Source: Microstegium vimineum
Lineage: Eukaryota; Streptophyta; Magnoliopsida; Poales; Poaceae
NCBI GenBank assembly: GCA_022036555.1
Contig: CM039126.1
Location: 1,824,676-1,888,675 of the forward strand
Direction of reading: 5' to 3'
DNA length: 64,000 nt
Below are positions 10,533 through 21,518 of the stretch, piece after piece (the stretch's first letter is position 1; each line of letters begins with the position of its first letter). The notes beneath the pieces are model-generated. The model saw only the letters and a program-made list of their open reading frames with translations, had not been told where the DNA came from and did not search any database. The translations under genes were made by a program, and so were the position numbers.

Positions 10533-11045
10533 ATGGTGGCAGCTGCATCTTTAAACCTGGTAGCATCCATGGCGGAAGCAGACCTCCTCCTCCGGCAATG
10601 GTGGTGTGCCCGTCGGCTATGGAGACTGGATCTCACGGGTCGCAGCGTATGCCGGCAGCTGTGGCGTCGTGCCACGACTCTACGACCTCCACCACGCTCG
10701 TGTTCATCCGGACCTCGACCTCCGCCGGAAGGCGCTGATGGGCGTGTCACCGTGATCCTCACAGGCGCGCTTCCGTCGTCAGCGCCGCCCTTCGCCGCAA
10801 CTCTCCGGGAGCTCAGCCTCATCTCGTTGTGCCTAAACGCTGGCGGCCGCAGTCGCCGTGGCTTCGACGGGGGGCACAGACGTCGTCCGGCCGGCTTCGG
10901 AGGACAACGACGAGTGCGGCGGGCTGCATCTTTCCGCCTCCGCAGTGGCCGAGACCAGCAAGCAGCTTGCTGTCATTCACGTGGCGGCGGGGGGACAAGC
11001 AGGACCTGCTGCAGAGCGTGCGGCGGTGCCGGCTGCTGCGGCTGA
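10533..11045 (+). CDS. Possible small ORF or gene fragment, unknown (170 aa)
   Basis: TATAAAAG at about 10,460 is followed after some 70 bases by ATG at 10,533 (second ATG at 10,569) and an open frame of 170 codons. The product is Arg/Ala/Gly-rich with no recognisable domain, membrane segment or repeat. Other frames and the opposite strand are also long, so openness alone is weak evidence in this 65-70% GC block. It sits between AT-rich repeats and ends just before the inverted-repeat arm at 11,090. It may be a captured exon of a host gene, a non-coding GC island, or a young ORF; the low confidence reflects that. Confidence 0.2.
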   Translation: MVAAASLNLVASMAEADLLLRQWWCARRLWRLDLTGRSVCRQLWRRATTLRPPPRSCSSGPRPPPEGADGRVTVILTGALPSSAPPFAATLRELSLISLCLNAGGRSRRGFDGGHRRRPAGFGGQRRVRRAASFRLRSGRDQQAACCHSRGGGGTSRTCCRACGGAGCCG

Positions 11046-11089
11046 AGAAGCTCTTCATCCTGGAGCACTACTGTTACTAGAGAGAAGGT

Positions 11090-11251
11090 TTTTTTAGAAA
11101 CTATCGTCATCACTGTAAACGCACGCAAATTAGTGCAAATGCATATGCAAATCACCGGATGCATGCATGCCGCTCTTTTAAGGTGCATTGATTTGTGTAA
11201 GATTCCCACTTTCCTAGATTCATGTTTACACTGGTTCAAAAATTGACTATT
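11090..11251 (-). repeat. Right arm of the long-range inverted repeat (partner 6,839-7,004)
   Basis: Reverse-complement copy of 6,839-7,004, sharing the AGTTTCTA inner end, GCATGCATGC core and AATAGTCAATTTTT outer end. Flanking bases on the two outer sides differ, so no target duplication supports a simple insertion. Confidence 0.6.
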
Positions 11252-11317
11252 AAATTAAATGGTCAATGTTCATATTATAATTTTTTTTTAAAAAAAAATC
11301 GCCCGTGGTTGTCTTGA

Positions 11318-12060
11318 CCAGTGAGAGCTAAATTTGCCTGTGGTAATCACCGGTGCGATTAGACAATGGTCAAACTATTTTTATTATTGATAGTATCAGT
11401 TATATAAGAAAATAATTATTCTGTGGCCACTGAGAGATAAATTCATATCTGGTAATCACCGGTGCATTGAGACACCGACTGAACTTTTTTATTACTGATA
11501 GTATTATTTTGATAACAAAATAATTATTTTGATAAGAAAATAATTCTGGCCTTGCCAATGAGAGGGAAATAATTCACCTCTGATAATCACTGGTGCGTCC
11601 GAACACGGGTCGGTCTATTTTTTATTACTAATAGTATCATTTCTCCGAGAAAATAATTACGACCTGGTCAATGGGAGGTAAATTCGCTTGTGGTAAGCAT
11701 TGGTGCCTCCAAATACGATCGAAATTTTTTTATTACAGGATAGTATCATTTTGCTAAGAAAATAATTACATCCTGACCACTGAGAGCTAAATTCTCATGT
11801 GGTAATCACTAGTACCTTTGAACAACGGTCAGAACATTTTTAATTTATAGATAGTATCACTTCTTTTAAAAAATAATTTCATCGTGACCACTAAGAGGTA
11901 AATTCGCCTATGATAATCACCGGAGCGTTCAGTCACCTGTCAAACTTTTTATTATTAATAGTATCATTTCAATAAAAAATAATTTTGGCCTGGCTAGTGC
12001 GAGTTAAATTCGTCTGTGTTCATCTCGAGTGCTCCCGAACAATGCTCAGACTATTCATAA
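11318..12060 (+). repeat. Degenerate tandem array, about seven ~110-bp units (forward)
   Basis: Each unit follows the plan ACCACTGAGAGGTAAATTCG, then TGTGGTAATCACCGGTGC, a variable GGTC-containing block, TTTTTATTACTGATAGTATC and AAGAAAATAATT. Units start near 11,318, 11,424, 11,547, 11,661, 11,776, 11,888 and 11,990. Divergence between units is high, so the array is old or under no homogenisation. No ORF. Confidence 0.65.
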
Positions 12061-12144
12061 CAAAAGAAACCATAGCAAAACAAATTACATCCCATATGTA
12101 CACCACACCCATAAGACTTTGTAATAAAAAAATATATTTTGCCC

Positions 12145-12700
12145 AGCGAATTTACCTCCCATTGAATAGGACAAAATAATTATATTAGCTTAATGATATT
12201 ATTAGTAATAAAAAAAATTCGAGAGGTGTCCGGACACTATACTGAAGTGATTAAATGTAAATTTACATCTCGTTGCCTGGATTGAATTATTTTCACTATT
12301 TACCTCTAACTGTCAGGATGAAATTATTTTCATAGCAAATTATTTACCTCTAAATGTGATAATCAAATTGATATGAGTAATAAAAAATTATCACAAGCCA
12401 TATTGATTATCACAAGTAAAATTACTGCTCACAAATCTAGACGAAATTATTTATAATCCTGAATGATAGTATTAGTAATAAAAATAGCCTCGAGACCGGA
12501 CACCTAGGTGACACTGTCAATCAATTTGACTACTCAGGGTTCGGATAGAGTTATTTATAGACCAAAATGTAATTATTAGTAATAAAAAATAGATGATCGG
12601 AAACCAGATATTCCAACGACTATTACATTAAATTTTGACTGCTCAAATGATACTATTAGTAATAAAATTTACCTCATCCGCTTCATAGTTAAATATATTG
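12145..12700 (-). repeat. Same repeat units in inverted orientation
   Basis: After a pivot at about 12,060-12,145 the same words appear as reverse complements: CGAATTTACCTCCCATTGA, AAAATAATTATA, GATATTATTAGTAATAAAAA and TGTCCGGACAC. Spacing is less regular than in the forward half. The two halves would fold on each other. Confidence 0.55.
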
Positions 12701-13324
12701 AATAATATAAAAATTAATTAGAAAAAACATGAAAGTTGGATGTTTGATAAAAACTTTAAAAACCTTCATCCGGATGTCTTGAAAATTAGCAGAACCAACT
12801 TTATTGCTTGTAGACCTACACAAAAATTACTGCTAATGACCTCACCAAAATAAAAATGTTACCAATCCTATGTCTCCCTAGAAAAAATATGCAAGCTTGA
12901 TAAAAAAACTCTTCTAAAGGACTAAAATTATGATATTAACCGTAATTATGTTAAACATAAACCATTTAATGTGCACAGTTAGTTTCAACTAATATTAATC
13001 GGTAGTTCGGATGTCTTGATAATTAGCACGGCTAATTGTATTGTACACTAATTTGATTGGAATTATTTATCTAAATAAATAATATGTCTGGACTCTAGAC
13101 ATATAAAGCATGTCACGCATGAATTATTTATCCATAATCTATCAGATTGCACCGATTTTAATAGCATTGATGACAATAATTTTTTTGATGTTAAATGCTC
13201 TTTTATAAATGTGTGGGGATACAGGAATGGCATGTCATCATGTGCATGCATGCAACCACTCCAAAATTCAAAACACCTCACCGTACCTTTTAACACCTCA
13301 CCCAGCCTGCTAAACAGTGCGGTC

Positions 13325-13330
<6 letters not shown>
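12701..13330. other. Non-coding AT-rich stretch
   Basis: I see no gene, TIR or repeat here except AT-rich sequence up to the microsatellite at 13,331. Confidence 0.5.

Positions 13331-13389
<59 letters not shown>
13331..13389 (+). repeat. Compound microsatellite (TC)n(TA)n
   Basis: About 14 TC units run directly into about 14 TA units. Confidence 0.95.
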
Positions 13390-13394
<5 letters not shown>

Positions 13395-13419
13395 AATAAG
13401 TGTTTACATTATACTATTT

Positions 13420-13539
13420 GGTATATAGAAAAAAAAGTCGTGGACCAGGATCGAGGTATATATTGTGTTCCCCTTGGGAACTTAATTTTCCTTTATAATA
13501 CATGCCATATTTAATTAGGATTTTAGTGGAGCTCTTTAT
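13420..13539 (+). repeat. Repeat family A, copy 3, cut by the CACTA element
   Basis: GTGGACCAGGATCGAGGTAT and TTTTAGTGGAGCTCTTTAT match the copies at 8.5 and 43.3 kb; the match stops exactly at CACTAG (13,540), whereas the other copies continue with GCTGCATGC. This fixes the insertion point of the CACTA element. Confidence 0.65.
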
Positions 13540-13760
13540 CACTAGTAGAAAAACTGTTTTTGTTGGCCCTCCCCAAAACACACCACAGGCGGTTTTGGGT
13601 TTGACACCGCCTGTAGTGTGTTTTGGCCCGGGCGAACTTTCCAACCGCCTGTGGTGTATTATTACCACTGGCATTCACACTGGCGAGCTAACCGCCAGTG
13701 ATAATATTACACCACAGGCGGTTGGCATAAGCCAACCGCCAGTGGTAGACTCTGCCTATA
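13540..13760 (+). promoter_or_regulatory. CACTA left end: TIR, subterminal repeats and TATA box
   Basis: The TIR is followed by at least six copies of a CAGGCGGTT/AACCGCCTG-type motif, the kind of site TNPA-like proteins bind. CTATATATACC at about 13,755 looks like the transposase TATA box, just inside the last motif. Confidence 0.6.
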
Positions 13761-14552
13761 TATACCACCCTCCCGACCCCCACTCTCTTCTTCCTCCCGA
13801 CCAGCTACCGTTCTAGCCGCCACCTTCCATTGAAGGCGATTTTGGAGGTCCAGATTTTTCAAAATACAAGGGGGAAGGTTTTGATCTTTATTTCTTGGAA
13901 GGAGGTTGTTAAAAAAAGGTTAGTTTATGTCCCATTTGCCTCATTTAGCTCATATCTGCTCAATTTAAGCCACATTTTGGATCTAGGGGTTCATCATGAG
14001 TGAGAGAGAAGAGTCCTAAGTGTTCAATTTAGTTTATGCTATATATATTTACCTGATGTTTGCTCTCTATCTTCATGTTTACTTTCTAATTTAGTTTATG
14101 CTATATATATTTACTTGATTGTTATGAATCAATGTTGTGTTAAATATAATTTATGTATAGAGGGGAAGAAGGGAAGTGTAGTTTTTTTGGTAGATTTTTA
14201 ATTATTGTACTTAGGTTTTTTGTTATGCTTTTTTATTTCTCAATTTATTTCATCCACTATATGCATTTATGTTTTAATTTAATTATGATACTTAGATTTT
14301 TTTACTTTAATAACTAGCTAAATAATCCTTAGCTAGACCCTAGCTAATAATCACTTGGTAAGTCATAAATCCTTAGCTAAATAATCCAGTTACCCTAGCT
14401 AATAATCCCTAGCTAAACCCTAAACCCTAGCTATTAAACTCTAAACCCGAGGTAACTCCTCTATAAACTTCATTTACACAGACGAGTCAGGGATTTCTTC
14501 ATTTACACATAATATTTGTCGTTTCTCCCTTTTGAATGTCAGGTATTGATCG
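13761..14552 (+). other. CACTA transposase leader, probably with an intron
   Basis: No long ORF. The sequence turns AT-rich after about 13,920 (AAGGTTAGTTTATG resembles a donor site) and returns to coding at 14,553, so a leader with an intron is plausible. CCCTAGCTAAACCCTAAACC-like words occur near 14,390-14,450. Confidence 0.35.
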
Positions 14553-17500
14553 ATGGAGAGGTCATTCTGGATGTATAATTTGTCAAGGCTAGATGAATCA
14601 TACATACCCGAGGTTCATAAGTTTATTGATGCCGCTAAGAACCATGCTTGGAGAACAAAGAAGACGCACATACATTGTCCATGCATGGACTGTAGGAATG
14701 TGAGAGTATTTGATGACCATCAACAAATCCTTTCTCATCTTGTCCACCGAGGATTTATGAAGGATTACTTGATTTGGACAAAGCATGGAGAGGAGAGCTC
14801 TGTGCCTTATACAATTGTTAGCCATGCAAATATCGACGCCGATGGTCCAGATATGTTTGTTGAGGGTGGGTTTCAGTTAGTACACGAGACACAACAACCT
14901 GTCACCGATGGTCCTGATCATGGTTTCACTGGAGGAATTGAAGGCGTCGAAAATGATGTGATGCAAAATAATATGGTTGCAGAAGATGCAGAATTCCTAG
15001 AGGCAATGTTGCGTCGTCATGCAGAAGATCCATCAATGTTCTTCAAGAAAGGTATGGAGGCCATGATGAAGGCAGCAAAAGAGCCTTTGTACGATGAGTC
15101 TAAGGTTGCACCAAAGAGTTCACGACCTTGCGTTCGGTGCTAAAGTTGTTGGTATGCAAAGCTAGGTTTGGTATTTGTGATACTGACTTTGATGCATTCT
15201 TGAGTATTATCACAAACATGCTTCCTAAGGAAAACAAAGTGCCTGCTAACACGTACTATGCAAAGAAGCTAATCAGTCCACTCACGATGGGTGTTGAGAA
15301 GACCCATGCTTGTAGAAATCACTGTATCCTATATCGAGGTGACGAATATAAGGACATGGAGAGTTGTCCAAAGTGTAATGCATGTAGGTATAAAACGAAT
15401 AAAGACTACAAAGAGGAACACTGTGCTTTCTCGGTGGTGTGTAAAGGAAAGAAGCGAAAGAAGACCCAACAGAGTTAAAAACCCACAATCAAAGAAAAAG
15501 AAGAAGTAGACTATTATGTGCTGAAAAAGATTCCTGCTTTGGTGATATGGTACCTGCCTGTGGTCGATCGATTGAGGTGTTTGTTTGCTAACCCAGAGGA
15601 TTCCAAACTTATGAGCTGGCATGCTTCTAATGAGCACATCAAAGACGATGGGAAGCTTCGGCACCCAGCTGATGGGAAGCAGTGGATAGATTTTAATAAC
15701 AACCACGAAGACTTTGCAAAGGAACAAAGAAATGTTAGGTTTGCACTGAGTACCGACGGAATGAATCCATTTGCTAAGAGGAGCAGCACGCACAACACAT
15801 GGCCGGTGATCCTCACCATCTACAACCTTTCGCCATGGTTTATGCAGAAGCGAAAGTATCTCATGCTAACCATCCTTATCTCTGGACCTACACAGCCTGG
15901 AGTTGACATGGATGTTTTCTTGGAGCCCTTAATGGAAGACATGAAGATATTGTGGGAAACAGGTGTTAAAATGTGGGACGAGTACCGCCAAGAATCATTC
16001 ACGTTGAGAGCAATTATCTTTGTTACCATCAACGATTACCCTGCTCTCTTCACATTATCAGGGCAGTTCAAGGGAAAGGTTGATTGTGTGGTATGCATAG
16101 ATGAAACCGCTGATGTGTCCCTTACTGCATCTAAGAAGATAGTGTACATGAGGCACAGACGCTTCTTATCGAAAGGACATAGGTATCGCCAGAAGAAGAT
16201 GGATAAGCACTTCGACAATAACGTTGAACTTCAGTCTACTGCCCCACTAGACAACAGTAAAGGCAAAAGAGTTTTCAACCTAGTCAGGAACCTTAAATTT
16301 GTTTTCGGGAAGAAGACAACAGACGGAAAACCAAGAAAGAATGTCAAACCAACTCGAGGGGCTACGTTCAAGAATAAATCTATTTTCTTTGAGTATTTGT
16401 CATACTGGCCTAAGTTAGACGTACGCCATGCGATCGATGGTATGCACGTTCAGAAGAACGTGTTTGAAAGCCTAATTGGAACCTTGCTAGACATAAAGGG
16501 CAAGACAAAGGAAGGACTAAAGTCACGTATGGACATGGTACAGTTAGACATAAAAAAGAACTCCACCCTGTTCTTCAAGAAAATGAGAAGTACCATCTCC
16601 CGGCAGCAAGCTACAACCTCAACAATGATGAGAAACATTCGATGTGTGTGTGGTTGAAGAATCTGAAGGTCCCATCTGGATTCTGCTCTAACATACGAAG
16701 TATTGTGTCAATGAAAGACCTTGCACTCACCAACTACAACTCACATGATTGTCATACCATGCTGACTACTTTCCTCCCTATTGCCATCAGGGCAATAAAT
16801 CCAGTGTGGATAAAGGTTGCAGTCACACGGTTGTGCTACTTCTTCAATAGGATCTCACAGAAGGTGATCGACCGTGATGAGTTGACATCTCTTAAGGAAT
16901 TTGCAGCGGAGACAGTGTCATAGTTCGAGATGTGTTTTCCTCCAGCATTCTTTGATATTATGGTTCACGTTGTGGTGCACTTGGTTCCACAGATAGATGC
17001 ACTGGGTCCCATGTATTTGCATGAGATGTGGACGTATGAGCGTTTCATGTCAACACTTAATGGCTACGTATCAACTCGTGCTCGTCCTGAGGCGTCCATG
17101 GTAGAGGGGTACTTAACCGAAGAGGCAATTGAGTCTGGTGGTCCATTCTGCAACAACGTCCTAAAAGCCCAGGATGTAATAGGTTTGCCTCCGTCAAGAC
17201 ATGATGGTAGGCTGAATGGAAGAAGGAGGATGGGAAAGAAATCATTAGTCCTGCAAGATTACAATTTAATCATCGAGGCACATCATAACATCCTTCATCA
17301 ACTCTCAATAATGGAGCCTTTCATCGAGCAACATATTGATGAGCTTCGCAAACAAAATCATAGGCACACAGATGAGTGGTTAATGAAGGAACACAAGAAT
17401 AAGTTCACCTCATGGCTAAAGGAGCTTGACATTCCAGAGGGGGAAACAATTGAGGAACGCACCATCAAGGCGTTGGCTTCTGGACCATCACGCCAGGTCA

Positions 17501-18063
17501 CAACATGGCAAAGCTATGACATTAGTGGCTTCACATTCTGTACCAAGTCCAAGGACCAAAAGAGCATTGCACAAAACAGTGGAGTTCGATGTGGTGCCTT
17601 AGACTCTAAAACTGGGGATGAAAATATGTTCTTTGGCTTTGCTGATGCCATATGGGAGCTAGACTATGGTACATTTCAGGTCCCTATGTTTCGATGCCAA
17701 TGGGTTGAAGACAAACATGTCATAGTGGACAACTATGGGGTCAGAGTTCTTGATCTAAGTAAGGTAGGCCACAAAGATGATCCGTGGATAATGGCTAACC
17801 GTGCTGCACAGGTCTTCTATGTTGAACAGATCCTTTGTCCTAATGAGAAGAAAAGTACTGACAAGCCGAAGCATGTAGTTATTCCTGGAAAGCAACAAGC
17901 TATAGGGGTTGATGGTGTATCTGACCTGGATGAATTTAATGAGTTCAGCAACATGTGTCTCTTTGTAGATGACCATCCACTAAAAATAAGGAGTGTTGAG
18001 CGAAGCATCCCACAAAAATTGCTACCTTGGGTGCGCCACGATGGACAAGGAAGAATAGTTTAG
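14553..18063 (+). pseudogene. TNP2-type CACTA transposase
   Basis: Domains in order: transposase-associated N-terminal domain (MERSFWMYNLSRLDESYIPE, then HCPCMDC); TNP2 catalytic region from about 15,140 to 16,600 with STDGMNPFAKRSSTHNTWPV, INDYPALFTLSGQFKG and HAIDGMHVQKNVFESL; DUF4218-like region (16,930-17,350, FFDIMVHVVVHLVPQIDALG, MYLHEMWTYERFMS); DUF4216-like region (17,600-17,830, YGVRVLDLSKVGHKDDPWIM, AAQVFYVEQI). It would cut and join the CACTA ends. Breaks: a frameshift near 15,130, a stop at 15,476-15,478, a frameshift near 16,580, and a TAG at 16,921-16,923. Introns could explain some of these, but the continuous homology across each break argues for mutation. The TNP2 His-Ala-Ile-Asp motif has Gly where Cys is usual. 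Confidence 0.85.
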
Positions 18064-18267
18064 CTGCCTAGATTGTTTTTTTTATTTGCCATGTAATCCA
18101 TTTATGTTTGTACATGTGGAGACCCTATTTTTGTTTCTACGTGTGAGACCCTATGCTTATTTCACATAATTGCACTTTATTTCTATAATCCCGAGATGAT
18201 GAACCCTATGTATTAATCAAGATATTAGAAATACATTAAATTAGGGTCATTATAAATATAGATAAAT
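18064..18267. other. 3' flank of the transposase gene
   Basis: AT-rich, no ORF; likely 3' UTR and spacer. Confidence 0.5.
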
Positions 18268-18385
18268 CTAAACCCTAAACCCTAAACCCTTAAACCCTAA
18301 ACCCTAAACCCTAAACCCTTAAACCCTAAACCCTTAACACTTAACCCTAAACCCTTAAACCCTAAACCCTAAACCCTAAACTACA
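18268..18385 (+). repeat. Interstitial telomere-like repeat (CCCTAAA)n
   Basis: About fifteen AAACCCT units, some with an extra T or a C-to-A change, the plant telomere heptamer in C-strand sense. It lies inside the CACTA element, between its two genes. Confidence 0.9.
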
Positions 18386-18389
18386 AACA

Positions 18390-18605
18390 CTACAAAATTT
18401 AATTCACAATTTTTGGAACATTATTTCTCAAGATATGATTTTTTGAAGCTTACGTATGAGTCATTATAAATATAGATACATACAAAAGTATCTCAAACAT
18501 GTCATTTAATACTTTTAATATGTATATCTTGTCAAGACAAACACTACAAAATTTAATTCACAATTTTTGGAACAATATATCTCAAGATATGATTTTTTAA
18601 AAAAA
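18390..18605 (+). repeat. Two direct copies of a ~65-bp sequence
   Basis: CACTACAAAATTTAATTCAC begins at about 18,391 and again at about 18,542, each followed by AATTTTTGGAACA and CTCAAGATATGATTTTTT. CACTACAAAA resembles a CACTA terminus, but no partner was found. Confidence 0.6.
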
Positions 18606-18629
18606 ATAGAATTATTTCTGTAAAAATAT

Positions 18630-18785
18630 TTCTACAGGCGGTTGGCATTGACCACCGCCGCCTGTAGAGATCCATTTCTACAGGGGGTGGTCAATGCCAA
18701 CCGCCAGTAGAGATCATTTCTACAGGCGGTTGGCATTGCCATGCCAACCGCCTGTAGAAATGGGGTTCGTATATATATCCCGCCC
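18630..18785 (+). promoter_or_regulatory. Second set of CACTA-type subterminal repeats with TATA box
   Basis: TCTACAGGCGGTTGGCATTG and its inverse AACCGCCTGTAGA occur several times, then GTATATATATCCCGCCC. This repeats the layout of the element's left end (13,580-13,760) but sits between the two genes and has no CACTA terminus of its own. It could drive the TNPA-like gene. Confidence 0.5.
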
Positions 18786-19638
18786 ACTCGCCCGAAATTT
18801 TCTAAGTCCCGATGGCGCCAGTTCATTCGAATCGACGCTATCAGGCTGCATAAATTTTCTACGGAGACCTCATCAGTGTTGCCTCCTCTCTCCGCACCGG
18901 CGTTGCCTCTTCTCTCCGCACCGGTAATCCTCCTCTCTCTCCGCTCGGTGGCGGCGCGCGGTGGCGGGTGCGCGGTGGCCACTCGCGGCGGTGGCAGCAG
19001 AGCGCGGTGGCGCTCGGTCGCCGCGGTCGCGACGCGTGCTGTGGGTGGCGTTGGGGATGGTGGCGCGCGGTGGCACGCGAGGGGAGTTGGACGCGGTGGT
19101 GCTGGGCCGGGGGAGGTGGGCGCAGTGGAGGGGGCACACGCGGCGGCGCTAGGGAGGTGGGCGAGGTGGGTGCACGCGGTGGCGGGGGCGCACGCAGCGG
19201 TGCTGGGCCGGGGGAGGAGCGCGGCTGCGGCGGAGGAAACGGAGGGGGCGGCGGCAGCGTTCTGATCCGGCTGGAGGTAGGGGATGAGGCGTGGGGTCGC
19301 TGCCGTGTGGGACCGGGAGGTCAGCGGGGGTGGGTGGTCCGCCAAGCGGGCCCGGCTCGTCAGCGAGAGGGGGAGCGTGAGCGACGCGGGATGCGCAGGC
19401 AGCTGGGCCGAGCGGGGAGGCGGGGTGGTCTGGGCCGACGCCCAAGAGGGAGGGGGTGCGGTGCGCGCGGGGGGGGGGGGGCGGAGAGGCCGAGTTGGCC
19501 TGGGCCGCGGAGCAGGCCTGCACGCAAGCACGGGAGAGAGAGAGGGAGCTGGGCCGGCTCCTCCAAGCAGGCCAAAACGAATAGAGGGGGGGCGTTCCTT
19601 TTTAAAACCTTTTCTTTTTTTTTCTTTTTGTTTTCTTT
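18786..19638 (+). other. GC-rich leader or first exon region of the second CACTA gene
   Basis: Very GC-rich with long open frames on both strands (for example 18,968-19,657 plus and 18,632-19,531 minus), rich in Gly, Arg, Ala and Pro. No domain is visible and openness is expected from base composition. A transcribed leader or exon of the TNPA-like gene is plausible because of the TATA box upstream. Confidence 0.35.
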
Positions 19639-19902
19639 CTTGTGTAAATCCTTATAACTTGTATATATTTGAATGTCTTGTGTAAATCCTTATAACTTGT
19701 ATATATTTTCATGTCTTGTGTAAATCCTTATAACTTGTATATATTTTCATGTCTTGTGTAAATCCTTATAACTTGTATATATTTGAATGTCTTGTGTAAA
19801 TCCTTATAACTTGTATATATTTGCATGTCTTGTGTAAATCCTTATAACTTGTATATATTTGAATGTCTTGTGTAAATCCTTATAACTTATATATATATGC
19901 TT
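19639..19902 (+). repeat. Minisatellite, 38-bp unit, about seven copies
   Basis: CTTGTGTAAATCCTTATAAC followed by TTGTATATATTTGAATGT; copies start at 19,639, 19,677, 19,715, 19,753, 19,791, 19,829 and 19,867. They are almost identical; the main variant is GAATGT versus CATGT-type at the end of the unit. It resembles a 3' flank or intron segment that expanded recently. Confidence 0.95.
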
Positions 19903-20023
19903 ATAGAAATGCTTATATGTAATTAAGTCAATGATTCTAAAACTATTCTTTAGGGTTTATTAATCTATCATTCCCTTGAATAAAAATGCTTATAAGTACG
20001 CCTTCCTCGCTTAGATTTCCACG

Positions 20024-21518
20024 ATGACATCTCCAAGCAACAAGGACCAAGCACAAGGGTCCGTTCACACGAAATAAGCCCCAGGGTCTGACCCCACGGA
20101 GCAAGTACAAGATGCCCACCAAACGGGGCAAGGCGTGGGGTCGTCCGACCCCACGGAGCAAGTACAAGATACCCACCAAATGGGGAAAGGCTTGAGGTCG
20201 TCCGACCTCATGGAGGAAGAAGAAGGGAACCAATAACCTCCGGAGAACACTTGGAGCCCTAGCGACGATTTTGAGCGGATCGAAGTGAGGAAGGCTCGAG
20301 AACAATTTGAACATGAATTACGTCATAACCCTGATTATGATCTAGAAGCCGAGGAGGTAATTATATGATTTCTTGTTTTTATTTAATTACATGTCTATTA
20401 AAACCATAAACATTAAACTCACAATGTTTATATTCAGATGGCATTGACTCAGATGGAAGAGTTGATCTCACAACGTGCCGAAGACGCACCCGAACCGACC
20501 GTGACGACGAGCAATGAGCCATCAAGGAAAAGGAAGCAGAGCGGTGGCAAACGAGGCGAGAGAGGATTGAACAAGTTTCCAGACGACGTATATGCCATCT
20601 TAGAAGTCCGCCCAACCGGACAGCCCACAGCTCCTTTGGAGGCCCTATCCAAATACCGGAACGCAATTGGCTTCTGTGTTATGGACTTTCTTGATGTCAC
20701 TAACAAGACCTGGGCCAATGTGTCGGAGGATGATAAGACAAGAATTTGGGAAAAATTGAAGACGAGGTTCCAGTTTCCTAGAGCCATCCCAGAGGCACTG
20801 ATAAAGGACTATACCTTGAAGCAGGCTGCAGTCAGTTTCCGAAACTGGAGGTCCGACTTGAATACCATGTTTGCCAAGAAAGGGTTGGACCCTACAACAA
20901 CATACAAGATTACTAAAGGCCAGTGGGCGGTCTTTCTAGAGCAGAGGAAAGAGGCAGAATTCATATCTCTGAGTGAAGACAACTCCGCTCTCGCAAAGAA
21001 CAATAAGTACCACCATCATCTAGGCTCAGGTGGTTATCAGCATCAGGCTCCCAAATGGCAACAAGAAGAGGCTGCTAAGAAGGAGAAAGGGTTACGAGCG
21101 ATGTCTGAACAAGTTGGTGAAAGGTCCGCGAATTGGATTCGGGCTAGAAAACCAAAGGAAACCGACAACGGTTTGTCCTTTGATGACCTTGAGGTTGAAG
21201 AAGTAGCAAAGAACATCTTTGCGGTGGCAACCAAGCAACGGGAAGGTACATTCAAGCCACGAAGAGAGAGAGACATCCTTAGTGAGGGCCTGGGTAACCC
21301 CGAGCATCCTGGTCGTGTTTGAGGCGTCTCATCCAAAGAAGGATGGAAGGATGGATTTGGCCCTAAGTGGGAAGGTTAGTACAAAAAACGTGATCGATAC
21401 AAAGAAGAAATGACTACCTATTGGAAGGAGGAGGCTAAGAAAGAGTTCACAGAGTTTATGCAGAAATTGCTAGATGATCCTCCTCCTGAGTTGATGCAGA
21501 AACTGGCGAGTGCGGTGT
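20024..21518 (+). pseudogene. TNPA-like second CACTA gene (plant transposase, Ptta/En/Spm type)
   Basis: Exon from ATG 20,024 to 20,356, donor GTAATT at 20,357, acceptor CAG ending 20,437, next exon from 20,438. The first exon carries three imperfect copies of a unit containing SDPTEQVQDAHQ and two in-frame stops. The second exon has the family core: LNKFPDDVYAILEV..PTGQP, AIGFCVMDFLDVTNKTWANV, FRNWRSDLNTMFAKKGLDP, then GLGNPEHPGRV, KEGWKDGFGPKWEG and YKKRDRYKEEM. TGA follows PGRV (position 21,320; Arg codon in relatives) and a TAG follows. The protein binds CACTA subterminal repeats. Coding continues to KLASAV and is then cut by the LTR at 21,519. Confidence 0.8.

Larger units (their letters stand above)
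13540..21518 (+). mobile_element. CACTA (En/Spm) transposon, autonomous type, right part displaced
   Basis: Starts with CACTAGTAGAAAAACTG and subterminal words ACCACAGGCGGTT and CCAACCGCC in both orientations (13,580-13,745). It carries a TNP2 transposase gene and, downstream on the same strand, a TNPA-like gene, the standard two-gene plan of plant CACTA elements. Its right end is not visible because an LTR retrotransposon starts at 21,519 inside the second gene. Confidence 0.85.

Noticed and set aside
18632..19531. 299-codon minus-strand Pro/Ala/Arg-rich ORF opposite the CACTA second-gene leader
   Set aside because: Both strands are open in very GC-rich DNA; the product is low-complexity with no domain, and the plus strand has the TATA box.
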